Assembly (NCBI GenBank): GCA_949126835.1
Contig: CASBPS010000186.1
Span: forward strand, 387,001-451,000
Origin: Anisus vortex
Taxonomy: Eukaryota; Mollusca; Gastropoda; Planorbidae
Length of the DNA: 64,000 bases
Direction of reading: 5' to 3'
Below are positions 52,681 to 64,000 of this stretch, piece after piece; the first letter of the stretch is position 1; each line of letters opens with the position of its first letter. The notes beneath the pieces are model-generated. The model had not been told where the DNA came from. It did not search any database and saw nothing but the letters and a program-made list of their open reading frames with translations. The position numbers and the translations under genes were made by a program.

Positions 52681-53520
52681 AGAGGCAGGCTTCCTAACTA
52701 CAATGTCCCACATAGTCTATAATAAAAGAGGCTAGCTGCCTAACTACAATGTCCTACATAGTCTATAATAAAAGAGGCTAGCTGCCTAAATACAATGTCC
52801 CACATAATCTATAATAAAATAGGCTAGCTGCCTAACTACAATGTCCCACATAGTCTATAATAAAAGAGGCTAGCTGCCTAACTACAATGTCCTACATAGT
52901 CTATAATAAAAGAGGCTAGCTGCCTAACTACAATGTCCCACATAGTCTATAATAAAAGAGGCTAGCTGCCTAACTACAATGTCCCACATAGTCTATAATA
53001 AAAGAGGCTAGCTGCCTAACTACAATGTCCCACATAGTCTATAATAAAAGAGGCTAGCTGCCTAACTACAATGTCCTACACAGTCTATAATAAAAGAGGC
53101 TAGCTGCCTAACTACAATGTCCCACATAGTCTATAATAAAAGAGGCAGGCTTCCTAACTACAATGTCCCACATAGTCTATAATAAAAGAGGCTAGCTGCC
53201 TAACTACAATGTCCTACATAGTCTATAATAAAAGAGGCTAGCTGCCTAAATACAATGTCCCACATAATCTATAATAAAATAGGCTAGCTGCCTAACTACA
53301 ATGTCCCACATAGTCTATAATAAAAGAGGCTAGCTGCCTAACTACAATGTCCTACATAGTCTATAATAAAAGAGGCTAGCTGCCTAACTACAATGTCCCA
53401 CATAGTCTATAATAAAAGAGGCTAGCTGCCTAACTACAATGTCCCACATAGTCTATAATAAAAGAGGCTAGCTGCCTAACTACAATGTCCCACATAGTCT
53501 ATAATAAAAGAGGCTAGCTG
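52681..53520 (+). repeat. 460-bp (ten-monomer) tandem duplication
   Basis: AGAGGCAGGCTTCC starts at 52681 and again at 53141, exactly 460 bp or ten monomers later. The following monomers agree in order (TGTCCTAC, then TAAATAC with CATAATCTA, then AAAATAGG) until 53521, where the second copy reads CTGTCTAACTACC. Just before 52681 the variant order jumps abruptly from a CAATATCCC monomer, as expected for an unequal exchange. Confidence 0.8.
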
Positions 53521-56500
53521 TCTAACTACCATGTCCCACATAGTCTATAATGAAAGAGGCTAGCTGCCTAACTACAATGTCCCACATAGTCTATAATAAA
53601 AGAGGCTAGCTGCCTAACTACAATGTTTCACATAGTCTATAATAAAAGAAGCTAGCTGCCTAACTACAATGTCCCACATAGTCTATAATAAAAGAGGCTA
53701 GCTGCCTAACTACAATGTCCCACATAGTCTATAATAAAAGAAGCTAGCTGCCTAACTACAATGTCCCACATAGTCTATAATAAAAGAGGCTAGCTGCCTA
53801 ACTACAATGTTCCACATAGTCTATAATAAAAGAGGCTAGCTGCCTAACTACAATGTCCCACATAGTCTATAATAAAAGAGGCTAGCTGTCTAACTACAAT
53901 GTCCCACATAGTCTATAATAAAAGAGGCTAGCTGCCTAACTACAATGTCCTACATAGTCTATAATAAAAGAGGCTAGCTGCCTAACTACAATGTCCTACA
54001 TAGTCTATAATAAAAGAGGCTAGCTGTCTAACTACAATGTCCCACATAGTCTATACTAAAAGAGGCTAGCTGCCTTACTACAATGTCCTACATAGTCTAT
54101 AATAAAAGAGGCTAGCTGCCTAAATACAATGTCCCACATAATCTATAATAAAAGAGGCTAGCTGCCTAACTACAATGTCCCACATAGTCTATAATAAAAG
54201 AGGCTAGCTGCCTAACTACAATGTCCTACATAGTCTATAATAAAAGAGGCAGGCTTCCTAACTACAATGTCCCACATAGTCTATAATAAAAGAGGCTAGC
54301 TGCCTAACTACAATGCCCCACATAGTCTATAATAAAAGAGGCTAGCTGCCTAAATACAATGTCCCACATAGTCTATACTAAAAGAGGCTAGCTGCCTAGC
54401 TACAATGTCCCACATAGTCTATAATAAAAGAGGCTAGCTGCCTAACTACAATGTCCCACTATAGTCTATAATAAAAGAGGCTAGCTGCCTAACTACAATG
54501 TCCCACATAGTCTATAATAAAAGAGGCTAGCTGCCTAACTACAATATCCCACATAGTCTATAATAAAAGAGGCTAGCTGCCTAACTACAATGTCCAACAT
54601 AGTCTATAATAAAAGAGGCTAGCTGCCTAACTACAATGTCCCACATAGTCTATAATAAAGGAGGCTAGCTGCCTAACTACAATGTCCCACATAGTCTATA
54701 ATAAAAGAGGCTAGCTGCCTAACTACAATGTCCCACATAGTCTATAATAAAAGAGGCTAGCTGCCTAACTACAATGTCCTACATAGTCTATAATAAAAGA
54801 GGCTAGCTGCCTAACTACAATGTCCTACATAGTCTATAATAAAAGAGGCTAGCTGCCTAACTACAATGTCCCACTATAGTCTATAATAAAAAAGGCTAGC
54901 GGCCTAACTACAATGTCCCACATAGTCTATTTAAAAGAGGCTAGCTGCCTAACTACAATGCTCCACATAGTCTATAATAAAAGAGGCTAGCTGCCTAACT
55001 ACAATGACCCACATAGTCTATAATAAAAGAGGCTAGCTGCCTAACTACAATGTCCTACATAGTCTATAATAAAAGAGGCTAGCTGCCTAACTACAATGTC
55101 CCACATAGTCTATAATAAAAGAGGCTAGCTGTCTAACTACAATGTCCCACATAGTCTATAATAAAAGAGGCTAGCTGGCTTACTACAATGTCCTACATAG
55201 TCTATAATAAAAGAGGCTAGCTGCCTAACTACAATGTCCTACAAAAACTATAAAAAAAGAGGCTAGCTGCCTAACTACAATGTCCCACATAGTCTATAAT
55301 AAAAGAGGCTAGCTGCCTTACTACAATGTCCTACATAGTCTATAATAAAAGAGGCTAGCTGCCTAACTACAATGTCCCACATAGTCTATAATAAAAGAGG
55401 CTAGCTGCCTAACTACAATGTCCTACATAGTCTATAATAAAAGAGGCTAGCTTCCTAACTACAATGTCCCACATAGTCTATAATAAAAGAGGCTAGCTGC
55501 CTAACTAAAATGTCTTACATAGTCTATAATAAAAGAGGCTAGCTGCCTAAATACAATGTCCCACATAGTCTATAATAAAAGAGGCTAGCTGCCTAGCTAC
55601 AATGTCCCACATAGTCTATAATAAAAGAGGCTAGCTGCCTAACTACAATGTCCCACTATAGTCTATAATAAAAAAGGCTAGCTGCCTAACTACAATGTCC
55701 CACATAGTCTTTAATAGAAGAGGCTAGCTGCCTAACTACAATGTCCCACATAGTCTATAATAAAAGAGGCTAGCTGCCTTACTACAATGTCCCACATAGT
55801 CTATAATAAAAAAGGCTAGCTGCCTAACTACAATGTCCCACATAGTAAATAATAAAAGAGGCTAGCTGCCTAACTACAATGTCCCACATAGTCTATAATA
55901 AAAGAGGCTAGCTGCCTAACTACAATGTCCCACATAATCTATAATAAAAGAGGCTAGCTGCCTAACTACAATGTCCCACATAGTCTATAATAAAAGAGGC
56001 TAGCTGCCTAAATACAATGTCCCACATAGTCTATAATAAAAGAGGCTAGCTGCCTAGCTACAATGTCCCACATAGTCTATAATAAAAGAGGCTAGCTGCC
56101 TAACTACAATGTCCCACTATAGTCTATAATAAAAAAGGCTAGCTGCCTAACTACAATGTCCCACATAGTCTATAATAAAAGAGGCTAGCTGCCTAACTAC
56201 AACGTCCCACATAGTCTATAATAAAAGAGGCTAGCTGCCTAACTACAATATCCCACTATAGTCTTTAATAAAAGAGGCTAGCTGTCTAACTACAATGTCC
56301 CACATAGTCTATAATAAAAGAGGCTAGCTGCCTAACTACAATGTCCCACATAGTCTTTAATAAAAGAGGCTAGCTGCCTAACTACAATGTCCCACATAGT
56401 CTATAATAAAAGAGGCTAGCTGTCTAACTACAATGTCCCACATAGTCTATAATAAAAGAGGCTAGCTGCCTTACTACAATGTCCTACATAGTCTATAATA

Positions 56501-57710
56501 AAAGAGGCTAGCTGCCTAAATACAATGTCCCACATAATCTATAATAAAAGAGGCTAGCTGCCTAACTACAATGTCCCACATAGTCTATAATAAAAGAGGC
56601 TAGCTGCCTAACTACAATGTCCTACATAGTCTATAATAAAAGAGGCAGGCTTCCTAACTACAATGTCCCACATAGTCTATAATAAAAGAGGCTAGCTGCC
56701 TAACTACAATGCCCCACATAGTCTATAATAAAAGAGGCTAGCTGCCTAAATACAATGTCCCACATAGTCTATAATAAAAGAGGCTAGCTGCCTAGCTACA
56801 ATGTCCCACATAGTCTATAATAAAAGAGGCTAGCTGCCTAACTACAATGTCTTACTATAGTCTATAATAAAAGAGGCTAGCTGCCTAACTACACTGTCCC
56901 ACATAGTCTATAATAAAAGAGGCTAGCTGCCTAACTACAATGTCCCACATAGTCTATAATAAAAGAGGCTAGCTGCCTAACTACAATGACCCACATAGTC
57001 TATAATAAAAGAGGCTAGCTGCCTAACTACAATGTCCTACATAGTCTATAATAAAAGAGGCTAGCTGCCTAACTACAATGTCCTACATAGTCTATAATAA
57101 AAGAGGCTAGCTGCCTAACTACAATGTCCCACTATAGTCTATAATAAAAAAGGCTAGCGGCCTAACTACAATGTCCCACATAGTCTATATTAAAAGAGGC
57201 TAGCTGCCTAACTACAATGCTCCACATAGTCTATAATAAAAGAGGCTAGCTGCCTAACTACAATGACCCACATAGTCTATAATAAAAGAGGCTAGCTGCC
57301 TAACTACAATGTCCTACATAGTCTATAATAAAAGAGGCTAGCTGCCTAACTACAATGTCCCACATAGTCTATAATAAAAGAGGCTAGCTGTCTAACTACA
57401 ATGTCCCACATAGTCTATAATAAAAGAGGCTAGCTGGCTTACTACAATGTCCTACATAGTCTATAATAAAAGAGGCTAGCTGCCTAACTACAAGGTCCTA
57501 CAAAAACTATAAAAAAGAGGCTAGCTGCCTAACTACAATGTCCCACATAGTCTATAATAAAAGAGGCTAGCTGCCTTACTACAATGTCCTACATAGTCTA
57601 TAATAAAATAGGCTAGCTGCCTAACTACAATGTCCCACATAGTCTATAATAAAAGAGGCTAGCTGCCTAACTACAATGTCCTACATAGTCTATAATAAAA
57701 GAGGCTAGCT
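53453..57710 (+). repeat. Higher-order block C, copy 2
   Basis: This is the partner of 32810-37068 at an offset of 20,643 bp. It includes the same 2,257-bp internal repeat (CTAGCGGCC near 54899 and 57156). A one-base deletion near 57508 changes the offset to 20,642 for the last part. One marker differs: ATGACCCAC near 56985 where the first copy has ATGTCCCAC. Confidence 0.8.
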
Positions 57711-58849
57711 GCCTAACTACAATGTCCCACATAGTCTATAATAAAAGAGGCTAGCTGTCTAAATACCATGTCCCACATAGTCTATAATGAAAGAGGCTAG
57801 CTGCCTAACTACAATGTCCCACATAGTCTATAATAAAAGAGGCTAGCTGCCTAACTACAATGTCCCACATAGTCTATAATAAAAGAGGCTAGCTGCCTAA
57901 CTATAATGTCCCACATAGTCTATAATAAAAGAGGCTAGCTGCCTAACTACAATGTCCCACATAGTCTATAATAAAAGAAGCTAGCTGCCTAACTACAATG
58001 TCCCACATAGTCTATAATAAAAGAGGCTAGCTGCCTAACTACAATGTCCCACATAGTCTATAATAAAAGAGGCTAGCTGTCTAACTACAATGTCCCACAT
58101 AGTCTATAATAAAAGAGGCTAGCTGCCTAACTACAATGTCCTACATAGTCTATAATAAAAGAGGCTAGCTGCCTAACTACAATGTCCTACATAGTCTATA
58201 ATAAAAGAGGCTAGCTGCCTAACTACAATGTCCCACATAGTCTATAATAAAAGTAGCTAGCTGCCTTACTACAATGTCCTACATAGTCTATAATAAAAGA
58301 GGCTAGCTGCCTAAATACAATGTCCCACATAATCTATAATAAAAGAGGCTAGCTGCCTAACTACAATGTCCCACATAGTCTATAAAAAAAGAGGCTAGCT
58401 GCCTAACTACAATGTCCTACATAGTCTATAATAAAAGAGGCTAGCTTCCTAACTACAATGTCCCACATAGTCTATAATAAAAGAGGCTAGCTGCCTAACT
58501 ACAATGTCCCACATAGTCTTTAATAAAAGAGGCTAGCTGCCTAAATACAATGTCCCACATAGTCTATAATAAAAGAGGCTAGCTGCCTAGCTACAATGTC
58601 CCACATAGTCTATAATAAAAGTAGCTAGCTGCCTTACTACAATGTCCTACATAGTCTATAATAAAAGAGGCTAGCTGCCTAAATACAATGTCCCACATAA
58701 TCTATAATAAAAGAGGCTAGCTGCCTAACTACAATGTCCCACATAGTCTATAATAAAAGAGGCTAGCTGCCTAACTACAATGTCCTACATAGTCTATAAT
58801 AAAAGAGGCTAGCTTCCTAACTACAATGTCCCACATAGTCTATAATAAA

Positions 58850-59842
58850 AGAGGCTAGCTGCCTAACTACAATGTCCCACATAGTCTATAATAAAAGAGG
58901 CTAGCTGCCTAACTACAATGTCCCACATAGTCTATAATAAAAGAGGCTAGCTGCCTAACTACAATGTCCCACATAGTCTTTAATAAAAGAGGCTAGCTGC
59001 CTAACTACAATGTCCCACATAGTCTATAAAAAAGAAGCTAGCTGCCTAACGACAATGTCCCACATAGTCTATAATAAAAGAGGCTAGCTGCCTAACTACA
59101 ATGTCCCACATAGTCTATAATAAAAGAAGCTAGCTGCCTAACTACAATGTCCCACATAGTCTATAATAAAAGAGGCTAGCTGCCTAACTACAATGTCCTA
59201 CATAGTCTATAATAAAAGAGGCTAGCTGCCTAACTACAATGTCCTACATAGTCTATAATAAAAGAGGCTAGCTGCCTAACTACAATGTCCCACATAGTCT
59301 ATAATAAAAGAGGCTAGCTGCCTAACTACAATGTCCCACTATAGTCTATAATAAAAAAGGCTAGCTGCCTAACTACAATGTCCCACATAGTCTATATTAA
59401 AAGAGGCTAGCTGTCTAACTACAATGTCCCACATAGTCTATAATAAAAGAGGCTAGCTGCATAACTACAATGTCCCACATATTCTATAATAAAAGAGGCT
59501 AGCTGCCTAACTACAATGTCCTACATAGTCTATAATAAAAGAGGCTAGCTGCATAACTACAATGTCACACATAGTCTATAATAAAAGAGGCTAGCTGTCT
59601 AACTACAATGTCCCACATAGTCTATAATAAAAGAGGCTAGCTGCCTAACTACAATGTCCCACATAGTCTATAGTAAAAGAGGCTAGCTGCCTAACTACAT
59701 TGTCCCACATAGTCTATAATAAAAGAAGCTAGCTGCCTAACTATAATGTCCCACATAGTCTATAATAAAAGAGGCTAGATGTCTAACTACAATGTCCCAC
59801 ATAGTCTATAATAAAAGAGGCTAGCTGCCTAACTACAATGTC
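58850..59842 (+). repeat. Higher-order block E, copy 1 (partner at 62400-63391)
   Basis: The offset to the partner is 3,549 bp. Shared rare markers are AACGACAATG (59048 and 62597), ATAGTAAAAG (near 59670 and 63219) and CTACATTGTCCC. It ends where this copy reads CCCACTATAG and the partner CCTACATAG. The left edge is uncertain by about 100 bp. Confidence 0.7.
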
Positions 59843-62399
59843 CCACTATAGTCTATAATAAAAGAGGCTAGCTGCCTAACTACAATGTCCCACATAGTCT
59901 ATAATAAAAGAGGCTAGCTGCCTAACTAAAATATCCCTTATGGTCTATAATAAAAGAGGCTAGCTGCCTAACTACAATGTCCCACATAGTCTATAATAAA
60001 AGAGGCTAGATGCCTAACTACAATGTCCCACATAGTCTATAATAAAAGAGGCTAGCTGCCTAACTACAATGTCCCACATAGTTTATAATAAAAGAGGCTA
60101 GCTGCCTAACTACAATGTCCCACATAGTCTATAATAAAAGAGGCTAGCTGCCTAACTACAATGTCACACATAGTCTATAATAAAAGAGGCTAGCTGCCTA
60201 ACTACAATTTCCCACATAGTTTATAATAAAAGAGGCTAGCTGCCTAACTACAATGTCCCACATAGTCTATAATAAAAGAGGCTAGCTGCCTAACTACAAT
60301 GTCCCACTATAGTCTATAATAAAAAAGGCTAGCTGCCTAACTACAATGTCCCACATAGTCTATAATAAAAGAGGCTAGCTGCCTAACTACAATGTCCCAC
60401 ATAGTCTATAATAAAAGAAGCTAGCTGCCTAACTACAATGTCCCACATAGTCTATAATAAAAGAGGCTAGCTGCCTAACTACAATGTCCTACATAGTCTA
60501 TAATAAAAGAGGCTAGCTGCCTAACTACAATGTCCTACATAGTCTATAATAAAAGAGGCTAGCTGCCTAACTACAATGTCCCACATAGTCTATAATAAAA
60601 GAGGCTAGCTGCCTAACTACAATGTCCCACTATAGTCTATAATAAAAAAGGCTAGCTGCCTAACTACAATGTCCCACATAGTCTATAATAAAAGAGGCTA
60701 GCTGCCTAACTACAATGTCCTACATAGTCTATAATAAAAGAGGCTAGCTGCCTAAATACAATGTCCCACATAATCTATAATAAAATAGGCTAGCTGCCTA
60801 ACTGCAATGTCCCAAATAGTCTATAATAAAAGAGGCTAGCTTCCTAACTACAATGTCCTACATAGTCTATAATAAAAGAGGCTAGCTGCCTAACTACAAT
60901 GTCCCACATAGTCTATAATAAAAGAGGCTAGCTGCCTAACTACAATGTCCCACATAGTCTATAATAAAAGAGGCTAGCTGCCTAAATACAATGTCCCACA
61001 TAGTCTATAATAAAATAGGCTAGCTGCCTAACTACAATGTCCCACATAGTCTATAATAAAAGAGGCTAGCTGCCTAACTACAATGTCCCACTATAGTCTA
61101 TAATAAAAAAGGCTAGCTGCCTAACTACAATGTCCCACATAGTCTATAATAAAAGAGGCTAGCTGCCTAACTACAATATCCCACATAGTCTATAATAAAA
61201 GAGGCTAGCTGCCTAACTACAATGTCCCACATAGTCTATAATAAAAGAGGCTAGCTGCCTAACTACAATGCCCCACATAGTCTTTAATAAAAAAGGCTAG
61301 CTGCCTAACTACAATGTCCCACATAGTCTATAATAAAAGAGGCTAGCTGCCTCACGACAATGTCCCACATAGTCTATAATAAAAGAGGCTAGATGCCTAA
61401 CTACAATGCCCCACATAGTCTATAATAAAAAAGGCTAGCTGCCTAACTACAATGTCCCACTATAGTCTATAATAAAAAAGGCTAGCTGCCTAACTTCAAT
61501 GTCCCACATAGTCTATAATAAAAGAGGCTAGCTGCCTAACTACAATGTCCCACATAGTCTATAATAAAAGAGGCTAGCTGCCTAACTACAATGTCCAACT
61601 ATAGTCTATAATAAAAGAGGCTAGCTGCCTAACTACAATGTCCCACATAGTCTATAATAAAAGAGGCTAGCTGCCTAACTACAATGTCCCACATAGTCTA
61701 TAATAAAAGAGGCTAGCTGCCTAACTACAATGTCCCACATAGTCTATAATAAAAGAGGCTAGCTGCCTAACTACAATGTCCCACATAATCTATAATAAAA
61801 GAGGCTAGCTGCCTAACAACAATGTCCCACATAGTCTATAATAAAAGAGGCTAGCTGCCTAAATACAATGTCCCACATAGTCTATAATAAAAGAGGCTAG
61901 CTGCCTAACTACAATGTCCCACATAGTCTATAATAAAAGAGGCTAGCTTCCTAACTACAATGTCCCACATAGTCTTTAATAAAAGAGGCTAGCTGCCTAA
62001 CTACAATGTCCCACATAGTCTATAATAAAAGAGGCTAGCTGCCTAACTACAATGTCCCACTATAGTATATAATAAAAAAGGCTAGCTGCCTAACTACAAT
62101 GTCCCACATAGTCTATATTAAAAGAGGCTAGCTGCCTAACTACAATGTCCCACATAGTCTATAATAAAAGAGGCAAGCTGCATAACTACAATGCCCCACA
62201 TAGTCTATAATAAAAGAGGCTAGCTGCCTAACTACAATGTCCTACATAGTCTATAATAAAAGAGGCTAGCTGCATAACTACAATGTCCCACATAGTCTAT
62301 AATAAAAGAGGCTAGCTGCCTAACTACAATGTCCTACATAGTCTATAATAAAAGAGGCTAGCTGCCTAACTACAATGGCCCACATAGTCTATAATAAAA

Positions 62400-63391
62400 G
62401 AGGCTAGCTGCCTAACTACAATGTCCCACATAGTCTATAATAAAAGAGGCTAGCTGCCTAACTACAATGTCCCACATAGTCTATAATAAAAGAGGCTAGC
62501 TGCCTAACTACAATGTCCCACATAGTCTTTAATAAAAGAGGCTAGCTGCCTAACTACAATGTCCCACATAGTCTATAAAAAAGAAGCTAGCTGCCTAACG
62601 ACAATGTCCCACATAGTCTATAATAAAAGAGGCTAGCTGCCTAACTACAATGTCCCACATAGTCTATAATAAAAGAAGCTAGCTGCCTAACTACAATGTC
62701 CCACATAGTCTATAATAAAAGAGGCTAGCTGCCTAACTACAATGTCCTACATAGTCTATAATAAAAGAGGCTAGCTGCCTAACTACAATGTCCTACATAG
62801 TCTATAATAAAAGAGGCTAGCTGCCTAACTACAATGTCCCACATAGTCTATAATAAAAGAGGCTAGCTGCCTAACTACAATGTCCCACTATAGTCTATAA
62901 TAAAAAAGGCTAGCTGCCTAACTACAATGTCCCACATAGTCTATATTAAAAGAGGCTAGCTGTCTAACTACAATGTCCCACATAGTCTATAATAAAAGAG
63001 TCTAGCTGCATAACTACAATGTCCCACATATTCTATAATAAAAGAGGCTAGCTAACTAACTACAATGTCCTACATAGTCTATAATAAAAGAGGCTAGCTG
63101 CATAACTACAATGTCACACATAGTCTATAATAAAAGAGGCTAGCTGTCTAACTACAATGTCCCACATAGTCTATAATAAAAGAGGCTAGCTGCCTAACTA
63201 CAATGTTCCACATAGTCTATAGTAAAAGAGGCTAGCTGCCTAACTACATTGTCCCACATAGTCTATAATAAAAGAAGCTAGCTGCCTAACTATAATGTCC
63301 CACATAGTCTATAATAAAAGAGGCTAGATGTCTAACTACAATGTCCCACATAGTCTATAATAAAAGAGGCTAGCTGCCTAACTACAATGTC
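62400..63391 (+). repeat. Higher-order block E, copy 2
   Basis: This is the partner of 58850-59842. Private changes include AGAGTCTAGCTG (near 63000) and GCTAACTAACTAC (near 63050), so the copies have begun to diverge. Confidence 0.7.
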
Positions 63392-64000
63392 CTACATAGT
63401 CTATAATAAAAGAGGCTAGCTGCCTACCTACAATGTCCTACATAGTCTATAATAAATGAGGCTAGCTGCCTAACTACAATGTCCCACATAGTCTATAATA
63501 AAAGAGGCTAGCTGCCTAACTACAATGTCCCACATAGTCTTTAATAAAAGAGGCTAGCTGCCTAACTACAATGTCCCACATAGTCTATAATAAAAGAGGC
63601 TAGCTGCCTAACGACAATGTCCCACATAGTCTATAATAAAAGAGGCTAGCTGCCTAACTACAATGTCCCACATAGTCTATAATGAAAGAGGCTAGCTGCC
63701 TAAATACAATGTCCCACATAGTCTATAATAAAAGAGGCTAGCTGCCTAACTACAATGTCCCACATAGTCTATAATAAAAGAGGCTAACTGCCTAACTACA
63801 ATGTCCCACTATAGTCTATAATAAAAAAGGCTAGCTGCCTAACTACAATGTCCCACATAATCTATAATAAAAGAGGCTAGCTGCCTAACTACAATGTCCT
63901 TCATAGTCTATAATAAAAGAGGCTAGCTGCCTAACTACAATGTCCCACATAGTCTATAATAAAAGAGGCTAGCTGCCTAACTACAATGTCCCACATAGTC

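Larger units (their letters stand above)
46353..64000 (+). repeat. Right satellite array, 46-bp monomer (about 384 copies)
   Basis: The same monomer runs in the same orientation as in the left array and goes off the right edge. It uses the same vocabulary of variants, with the CTAGCGGCC, TATATTAAAAG, ATGCTCCAC trio near 46.8, 48.7, 49.6, 51.9, 54.9 and 57.2 kb. Large parts align with left-array blocks at offsets of 9,264 and 20,643 bp. A short stretch near 61.8-62.4 kb (AACAACAATG, then GCTTCC with GTCTTTAAT, then ATGGCCC) aligns with 8.06-8.65 kb at an offset of 53,751 bp. No gene or second insertion is visible here. Monomers near 60-61.5 kb look somewhat more varied (for example CTCACGAC and ACTGCAATG). 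Confidence 0.98.

Noticed and set aside
1..64000. CENP-B box in the satellite
   Set aside because: The box needs TTCG and CGGG cores; the monomer consensus has no CpG, and I found no variant near the pattern.
1..64000. Telomeric repeats or viral sequences
   Set aside because: No TTAGGG-like tandem runs and no viral protein signatures were seen on either strand.

Overview
The window is almost entirely one tandem satellite DNA. A monomer of about 46 bp is repeated some 1,300 times (60.4 kb), interrupted once by a 3,589-bp nest of transposable elements at 42764-46352. There is no intact protein-coding gene. The transposon types (a decayed hAT transposase, a second hAT-like element with an 8-bp target duplication, and a tRNA-derived SINE with a GCGCTATATAAAT-type tail) point to an animal nuclear genome. 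The many TAGGCCTA octamers in the insert may be a lineage flavour, but I cannot name the species. Array size and multi-layer repeats suit heterochromatin, possibly centromeric or pericentromeric, which sequence alone cannot decide.

Region 1-42763: left satellite array. All monomers run in one orientation. Most are 46 bp; recurrent one-base indel variants give 45 or 47 bp. Variant monomers recur in fixed orders, so the array is built of overlapping higher-order blocks. The clearest is a tandem duplication with a constant 5,847-bp offset (about 8.1-13.96 kb and 13.96-19.8 kb). Others recur at offsets of about 1.57, 1.84, 2.26, 9.26, 20.64 and 21.87 kb.

Region 42764-46352: transposon nest. The outer hAT-type element has perfect 13-bp inverted ends and a 6-bp duplication (ATAGTC) of satellite sequence. 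It holds a frameshifted C-terminal transposase remnant on the minus strand. Inserted in it is a second, non-coding hAT-like element (43466-45400) with an 8-bp duplication CCCCAAAC and imperfect inverted ends. Inside that lies a tRNA-derived SINE (about 43487-43751). The order of events reads as satellite, then outer hAT, then inner hAT, then SINE.

Region 46353-64000: right satellite array, same monomer and orientation, sharing blocks of 1-5 kb with the left array.

The most interesting observation is that the terminal 90 bp of the outer hAT shares several 7-9 bp words with the satellite monomer, including the core of a subterminal motif (ATGNGGGAGA) that looks like a transposase-binding repeat. 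Either the satellite descends from an end of a related hAT element, or the transposon targets the satellite through that shared motif. All alignments were done by eye; block edges carry an uncertainty of about one or two monomers.
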